Assembly: GCA_945861245.1 (NCBI GenBank)
Contig: CAMAUE010000052.1
Span: 1-32,813 of the forward strand
DNA from: Singulisphaera sp. GP187
Lineage (GTDB): Bacteria > Planctomycetota > Planctomycetia > Gemmatales > Gemmataceae
DNA: 32,813 nucleotides
Direction of reading: 5' to 3'
The notes under the pieces are model-generated. The model did no database searches, had not been told where the DNA came from, and saw nothing but the letters and a program-made list of their open reading frames with translations. A program made the translations under genes and the position numbers. Of the stretch, positions 29,073 through 32,813 are shown piece by piece; within the stretch, counting starts at the first letter, position 1, and each line of letters begins with the position of its first letter.

Positions 29073-29940
29073 TTGAGTCTCAACGAATCTACTGTCGAAG
29101 ACGCCGCCCTGACGTGGTTCGGGGAGTTGGGCTACGCCATCTGCCACGGTCCAAAGCTTGCGCCGAGCGAGCCGGCGGCGGAGCGCGATTCGTTTGGCGA
29201 CGTCGTGCTGGTGGGCCGGTTGCGTGCGGCCATCGAACGGCTGAATCCGGCCATACCAGAAGAAGCGAGGGAGGACGCACTTCGCAAGGTGCTGCGGGTC
29301 GGCACGCCATCGCTGACGCAGACGAACCCCACATTTCACGCCATGCTGCGCGACGGCGTGCCGGTGGAAACCAAACGAGTGGACGGCAGCATCGCGGGCG
29401 ATCATGCGAGGCTGATCGATTTCGACGACGCCAAGGCCAACGACTGACTGGTCGTGAATCAGTTCACGGTCATCGAGGGGCAGCACAATCGGCGGACGGA
29501 CATCGTCGTCTTCGTCAACGGCCTGCCGCTGGGCGTGGTGGAACTGAAGAACACCGCGGATGAGGGCGCGACGATCTGGTCCGCCTTCAACCAACTGCAA
29601 ACTTACAAGCAGCAGATCGGCAGCCTGTTTCACTACAACGAAGTCCTCGTCGTCTCCGATGGTGCGATAGCTCGGATCGGCTCGCTCACTGCCAATCAGG
29701 AGTGGTTCAAGGTCTGGCGCACGATCGACGGCGAGGCGGACGCGCCCAAGACCGCGTTGGAGTTGGAGGTGCTGGTACGCGGCGTGTTCGAGCCGCGCCG
29801 GTTTCTCGACCTGCTCCACCATTTCATTGTCCTCGAGGAAGACACCGACAGCGACCGCTTGCACAAGATCATCGCCGGCTACCACCAATTTCACGCCGTG
29901 AACGCAGCGGTGGAGGAAACGGTGCGGTCAAGCGGCATGG
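29073..29940 (+). pseudogene. hsdR: Type I restriction endonuclease HsdR, N-terminal part, with an internal stop and 3' truncation
   Basis: From a TTG at 29073 the frame matches the HsdR N-terminus ('STVEDAALTWFGELGYAICH', 'VLVGRLRAAIERLNPAIPEE'). A TGA at 29445-29447 interrupts '[19 protein letters not shown]', where HsdR proteins have 'NDWL', so a TGG-to-TGA nonsense change is likely. The same frame resumes with the PD-(D/E)XK nuclease core ('[20 protein letters not shown]') and goes on to '[20 protein letters not shown]' at about 29930. The helicase motor, normally some 600 more residues, is missing; unrelated WD40 sequence follows in another frame. A second start at about 29454 (GTG) could make a short nuclease-domain fragment. 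Confidence 0.88.
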
Positions 29941-30140
29941 GCGCCACGGACCGGCCCCGCGAAGACGGCGTGGCGCATCGCACTCGACCCCGAGGGCCGA
30001 CGAGTGGCCGCTACTTTCGCGGACGGCGTGGTGCAGGTCTGGGACGTCGAGACGGGCAAGTCTGGACCGCAGTTTCCGCTGGGCGTGCCAGGCGGGGGCA
30101 ACGTCGCGTTCAGCCCGGATGAACACCGGCTCTCCGCGGA
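29941..30140 (+). pseudogene. WD40-repeat fragment
   Basis: In the frame after the hsdR break the sequence reads '[20 protein letters not shown]', '[20 protein letters not shown]' and '[20 protein letters not shown]'. The '[11 protein letters not shown]' strand and '[10 protein letters not shown]' are a WD40 blade and the start of the next, as in planctomycete WD40 proteins. It has neither a start nor an end of its own. The similarity fades near 30140. It is a relic joined to hsdR by deletion. Confidence 0.75.
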
Positions 30141-30173
30141 TATAGCGAAGAGGAACAATTTGGCATGGCAGCC

Positions 30174-30701
30174 TCACTTCAGGTTGATGTCCATCCCGGC
30201 GTTGGGCCCCGCCTTGATCTCGACGGTGATCCCAGCTTGATCCACGCGCTCGTATTTCTGCGGCAGTGCGAACCATTTCGACCGATCGACGGCCGGCTCG
30301 GCCCAATTGGATTTGTCGGCCGGCGCATTGGCGACCACACGTCCAGCATCCGGATTCCGGTCGGCATCCGCCGGCGGCTCGGCATCCGCTTTGCCGTGCG
30401 TCTTGGCGGTCTTATAGGGGTCGAGCGGCCGCGCCGGGTCGAGGCTGAATACCGCGACACCGACCGTGCCTGCCCCGACGCCTTTCACCAAGAAAGTCCC
30501 ATCCTGATTGATGGCGCCGACCTTGGTCATGCCATCCGGACCGACCAAGACGACCGACCCGCAGACGACGGTCTTGCCCTGGAACGTAACCTTGCCGGAG
30601 ACGTCGCCGACACCCGCGCCGCAACCCGCCGTGGCGCAGAACACGGCGAGCAGCACGAGCAGCCCTGCCGCGCGCCGCAGCCTGGCAGTGGGGTAAGTCA
30701 T
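30174..30701 (-). CDS. Small lipoprotein with a carboxypeptidase-regulatory-like fold, partner of DUF1559
   Basis: The product is 175 residues. A lipoprotein signal peptide is visible: 'LLVLLAVFCATAGCG', with Cys27 as the lipidated residue. The mature part starts 'GDVSGKVTFQGKTVVCGSVV', a beta fold typical of planctomycete lipoproteins, then 'LVKGVGAGTVGVAVFSLDPA' and a Lys/Pro/Asp-rich linker, ending 'AGITVEIKAGPNAGMDINLK'. It probably sits on a membrane. It lies 15 bases downstream of the DUF1559 gene on the same strand, the usual order for this pair. The role is unknown. Confidence 0.88.
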   Translation of the reverse strand: MTYPTARLRRAAGLLVLLAVFCATAGCGAGVGDVSGKVTFQGKTVVCGSVVLVGPDGMTKVGAINQDGTFLVKGVGAGTVGVAVFSLDPARPLDPYKTAKTHGKADAEPPADADRNPDAGRVVANAPADKSNWAEPAVDRSKWFALPQKYERVDQAGITVEIKAGPNAGMDINLK

Positions 30702-30716
30702 GGGGATTCCTCGTCA

Positions 30717-31670
30717 TTACGGATTCGGATCGGCCACTTCGCAGCCCGCGCGCGTGGCCAACGGGATGAGGAGTTGGCTGGCGGAATACGGCAGGAAGCG
30801 CACCGACCCGTCGCCGAAGGCAAAATTGGCCCCGCCCGGGTGGAAGCTCCAAATGTGGTTATAGTGGCACATGTTCGTTACGTCGCCAGGCCCAAAGTAC
30901 GCGACGCTCGGGCACGGCGGCCCACCGTCAATATGGTTCCGGGAGAGCCCCGTTTCGGTTATGCGGATCAAGCTCGTGTTAGCCACGCCAATAATGGCGT
31001 CGTGGTTGTTTGAATTCCAGTAGCTGACGGCCCCGGTATATGACCCACCCAAGGGCGGCAGTTCGCCGATCAATAGCGTGTTGCTCAAGCCGTCAATGAC
31101 ACTTGTCATTTTCACGAAAACAGGGCGGGTCGTGCCGTCCCACTTGCCTTGGATGATTCCTTCGGCTGGGGCGGCGACGGGCGAAGCGGCATTGCCCGGG
31201 TAGCCACTGCCCCAGCGGTCCAGCCCAGTGATGGCCGAGTAGGAGGTAGTCCAACTGTAAATCGCCCCGCCGACGGTGATGGGATCCATTCCGCGCGGGT
31301 CGGAGGGACAGATCAGAATCGGGATGGGCGTCATGCGTCCCTGGGCAAAAGTGGTGGCATCTCCAGTCATCAGGCCGTAAAGCGTGTCTTGTTCGAAGTA
31401 CGGCAAGATCTGGGCGATCCAGCCGAGCCACTGGGTGGAAAGGTTGCCGCGGTCCACGGCGACGGGGAAGCGCTTGTAGTTATCGTGAAAGCTGTGGCAG
31501 GCCAGAGCCAGTTGCTTGAGGCTGCTCTGGCACTTCGCTCGTGCCGCGGCTTCGCGCACCTTCTGAACAGCCGGGACCAGAAGCCCGATCAGGATGGCGA
31601 TGATGGCGATCACTACCAAAAGCTCAATTAGCGTGAACGCCAATCGCCTGGATGAACAATGCAATCGCAC
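30717..31670 (-). CDS. DUF1559 protein with type II pseudopilin-like N-terminus
   Basis: The product is 318 residues. A GTG at 31670 is chosen because GGAGGA lies seven bases upstream and because it gives a short basic leader, 'MRLHCSSRRLAF', before the N-methylation/prepilin helix 'FTLIELLVVIAIIAILIGLL'. An ATG 34 codons upstream is in frame but lacks a good site. The conserved DUF1559 body follows: 'PAVQKVREAAARAKCQSSLK' and 'ACHSFHDNYKRFPVAV', then 'VIDGLSNTLLIGELPP', 'WSFHPGGANFAFGDGSVRFL' near the end. DUF1559 proteins are planctomycete-specific and multi-copy. The signal peptide has Ala where classical prepilins have Gly before Phe. Confidence 0.92.
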   Translation of the reverse strand: MRLHCSSRRLAFTLIELLVVIAIIAILIGLLVPAVQKVREAAARAKCQSSLKQLALACHSFHDNYKRFPVAVDRGNLSTQWLGWIAQILPYFEQDTLYGLMTGDATTFAQGRMTPIPILICPSDPRGMDPITVGGAIYSWTTSYSAITGLDRWGSGYPGNAASPVAAPAEGIIQGKWDGTTRPVFVKMTSVIDGLSNTLLIGELPPLGGSYTGAVSYWNSNNHDAIIGVANTSLIRITETGLSRNHIDGGPPCPSVAYFGPGDVTNMCHYNHIWSFHPGGANFAFGDGSVRFLPYSASQLLIPLATRAGCEVADPNP

Positions 31671-31768
31671 GACGCTTCCTCCGAGCTGCAATTCGTGATG
31701 GAACCAATGATCTCGCCGCAACTGTATTCGGGTTCCTTGCAATTGCAAGGGCCATTCTTTGCGCCGCC

Positions 31769-32002
31769 TCACTCGCCAGGCGTCGCGGTTTTGCTTTTTT
31801 CCGGAGTCCAGACTTTCAGAGAATTCCCGAGTGCGGTGACCAGTCGCCGTTGGTCGACGAACACGGCGTTGGTCGGCACCCCAGGCAAATCGTCCCAGTA
31901 TTGAAGCACCGCGCCTGTAGCGATTTCAACCTGAACGACGCAGCAGTTGATGGGAAGAAATTCCTTGAAGGCGCCTTTCGGCGTCTTGGATCCGACTCCC
32001 TG
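31769..32002 (-). pseudogene. WD40-repeat C-terminal fragment
   Basis: On the minus strand an open frame without a start reads 'GAFKEFLPINCCVVQVEIAT', 'GAVLQYWDDLPGVPTNAVFV' and 'DQRRLVTALGNSLKVWTPEK' and stops at 31769. 'VVQVEIATGAVLQYW' and 'SLKVWTPE' are WD40 blade strands. An in-frame TAA at 32003-32005 closes the upstream side. It is the tail of a WD40 protein, cut off from its N-terminus, possibly by the insertion of the transposon that follows. It is transcribed toward the DUF1559 pair. Confidence 0.6.
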
Positions 32003-32053
32003 TTATGGTACTCTGTAACTCCTTAAATTACGGACGTTTGCAAATAGTTACGG

Positions 32054-32813
32054 ATGACCCTCGATCAAATACTTTCGCTCGGTCCTCAACTCGCCGATTT
32101 TCTCGGAGAGTTTGACGATTGCTTTTCTCGCTCCGAGCCACGCGGACACTTGGCCAGCTATGTCAAAGGACAGCTTTCCGATCTGCCGCGCAAAAGCGTG
32201 CAACCCATCGCGGACTGCAACGGCACGCCACGCCGCACGCTACAAGAGTTCCTCGATTGGTCGCCGTGGGAACCCAGCCTCATGCGCGATCGCCTTCAAC
32301 AGATCGTCGTCCGCGATCATGCCGATTCGCAAACCATCGGCATCATCGATGACACAGGCCATCCCAAATCCGGCAACAAAACGGCCGGCGGGCAACGGCA
32401 ATGGTGCGGCAACCTCGGCAAGATTGACAACTGCGTCGTCACCGTTCACCTCAGTTACGCCAGCTTCGACACGCGATTTCGCACCATGCTCGATAGCGAT
32501 CTCTTTCTCCCCGAACACGGCTGGGACGACCCCGTTCGCCGCGAAGAAGCCGGCATCCCCGACGACGTCGTCTACCGCCCCAAGTACGACATCGCTCTCG
32601 ACCAGATTCGCAACGCGCTGGCTAACGGCGTCCGCTTCGCCTGGCTTAGCTTCGATGAATGGTACACCAGTTGTCCCACATTTTTGGCGGGACTCGAATC
32701 GCTCGGCCAACGTTTCGTCGGCGAAGTTCGGCGTAACTTTCGCGGCTGGTTGTGCGATCCACGCAGCGAAACGCGTGCGGTCTATCGCGACGTCGAAACC
32801 CTTTGCCGCTATT
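32054..32813 (+). CDS. IS701-family-like transposase (DDE), C-terminus beyond the window
   Basis: The first 253 residues are present, open to the last base. 'GIIDDTGHPKSGNKTAGGQR' and 'QWCGNLGKIDNCVVTVHLSY' are the hallmark of IS701/DDE_5 transposases, with the first catalytic Asp in 'IDDTG'. 'AWLSFDEWYTSCPTFLAGL' holds the second-Asp region. The third acidic residue is past the end. The ATG at 32054 follows a stretch with repeats TTACGGA (about 32027 and 32049) that may lie near the left inverted terminus; the exact end of the element was not defined. It borders the WD40 relic. Confidence 0.9.
   Translation, partial: MTLDQILSLGPQLADFLGEFDDCFSRSEPRGHLASYVKGQLSDLPRKSVQPIADCNGTPRRTLQEFLDWSPWEPSLMRDRLQQIVVRDHADSQTIGIIDDTGHPKSGNKTAGGQRQWCGNLGKIDNCVVTVHLSYASFDTRFRTMLDSDLFLPEHGWDDPVRREEAGIPDDVVYRPKYDIALDQIRNALANGVRFAWLSFDEWYTSCPTFLAGLESLGQRFVGEVRRNFRGWLCDPRSETRAVYRDVETLCRY

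Noticed and set aside
29445..29447. TGA in hsdR read as Trp or selenocysteine
   Set aside because: Trp is TGG throughout and TGA is used as the normal stop in many genes here; no selenocysteine hairpin is evident. A nonsense mutation is simpler.
1..32813. tRNA or rRNA genes
   Set aside because: I looked for the T-loop GGTTCGA context and rRNA-like stretches on both strands; the few GGTTCG matches lie in genes or palindromes without a cloverleaf.

Overview
The window looks like chromosome of a planctomycete, probably from the Pirellulales/Gemmatales side. This is inferred from gene content: a DUF1501 protein with a twin-arginine leader, a DUF1559 pseudopilin-like protein followed by a small 'SGKVTFQGK' lipoprotein, a bifunctional aroDE gene, WD40 remnants, and many long intergenic palindromes. 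No rRNA or tRNA was found, so the taxonomy rests on proteins only.

Layout. 1-835 (+): the end of an aminotransferase gene and a PilZ gene split by a frameshift exactly at a GCCAT tetra-repeat. 1007-5779 (-): a compact Tad/Flp pilus block, transcribed as promoter, c-di-GMP-I riboswitch, two flp pilins, terminator, prepilin peptidase, cpaB, cpaC. No Tad motor, platform or TadZ gene is present. 6012-9123: a membrane protein, a DUF2203-like protein, and an RsbV/RsbW-like STAS plus HATPase pair. 9223-12147 (-): aroK overlapping aroDE, then a membrane protein. 12272-16219 (+): a secreted alpha/beta hydrolase, DUF1501, a PD-(D/E)XK-like hypothetical protein with a nonapeptide-repeat partner, and a frameshifted caspase/CHAT-like protein. 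16342-25298: a B12-binding radical SAM protein, Uma2, ATP-grasp, an alpha/beta hydrolase that has lost its nucleophile, an MFS fused to a degenerate acyltransferase, nnrD, and a zinc-ribbon membrane protein.

25299-32813 is an accessory region. It holds a decayed type I restriction-modification island: rhuM without its N-terminus, an intact DUF1016 nuclease with palindromic 39-bp tandem repeats, a 38-codon reading frame that may be an hsdM tail, an intact hsdS, a small conserved-looking gene, and hsdR broken by a stop codon and truncated against a WD40 fragment. A lipoprotein/DUF1559 pair, a second WD40 remnant and an IS701-like transposase gene running off the end follow.

The most coherent system is a c-di-GMP-linked adhesion module: the pilin mRNA carries a c-di-GMP riboswitch and a PilZ (c-di-GMP receptor) gene, possibly phase-variable, lies at the other end of the same block. 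The second striking theme is a set of palindrome families with conserved loops, compensatory arm changes and inverted pairs that bracket single genes.
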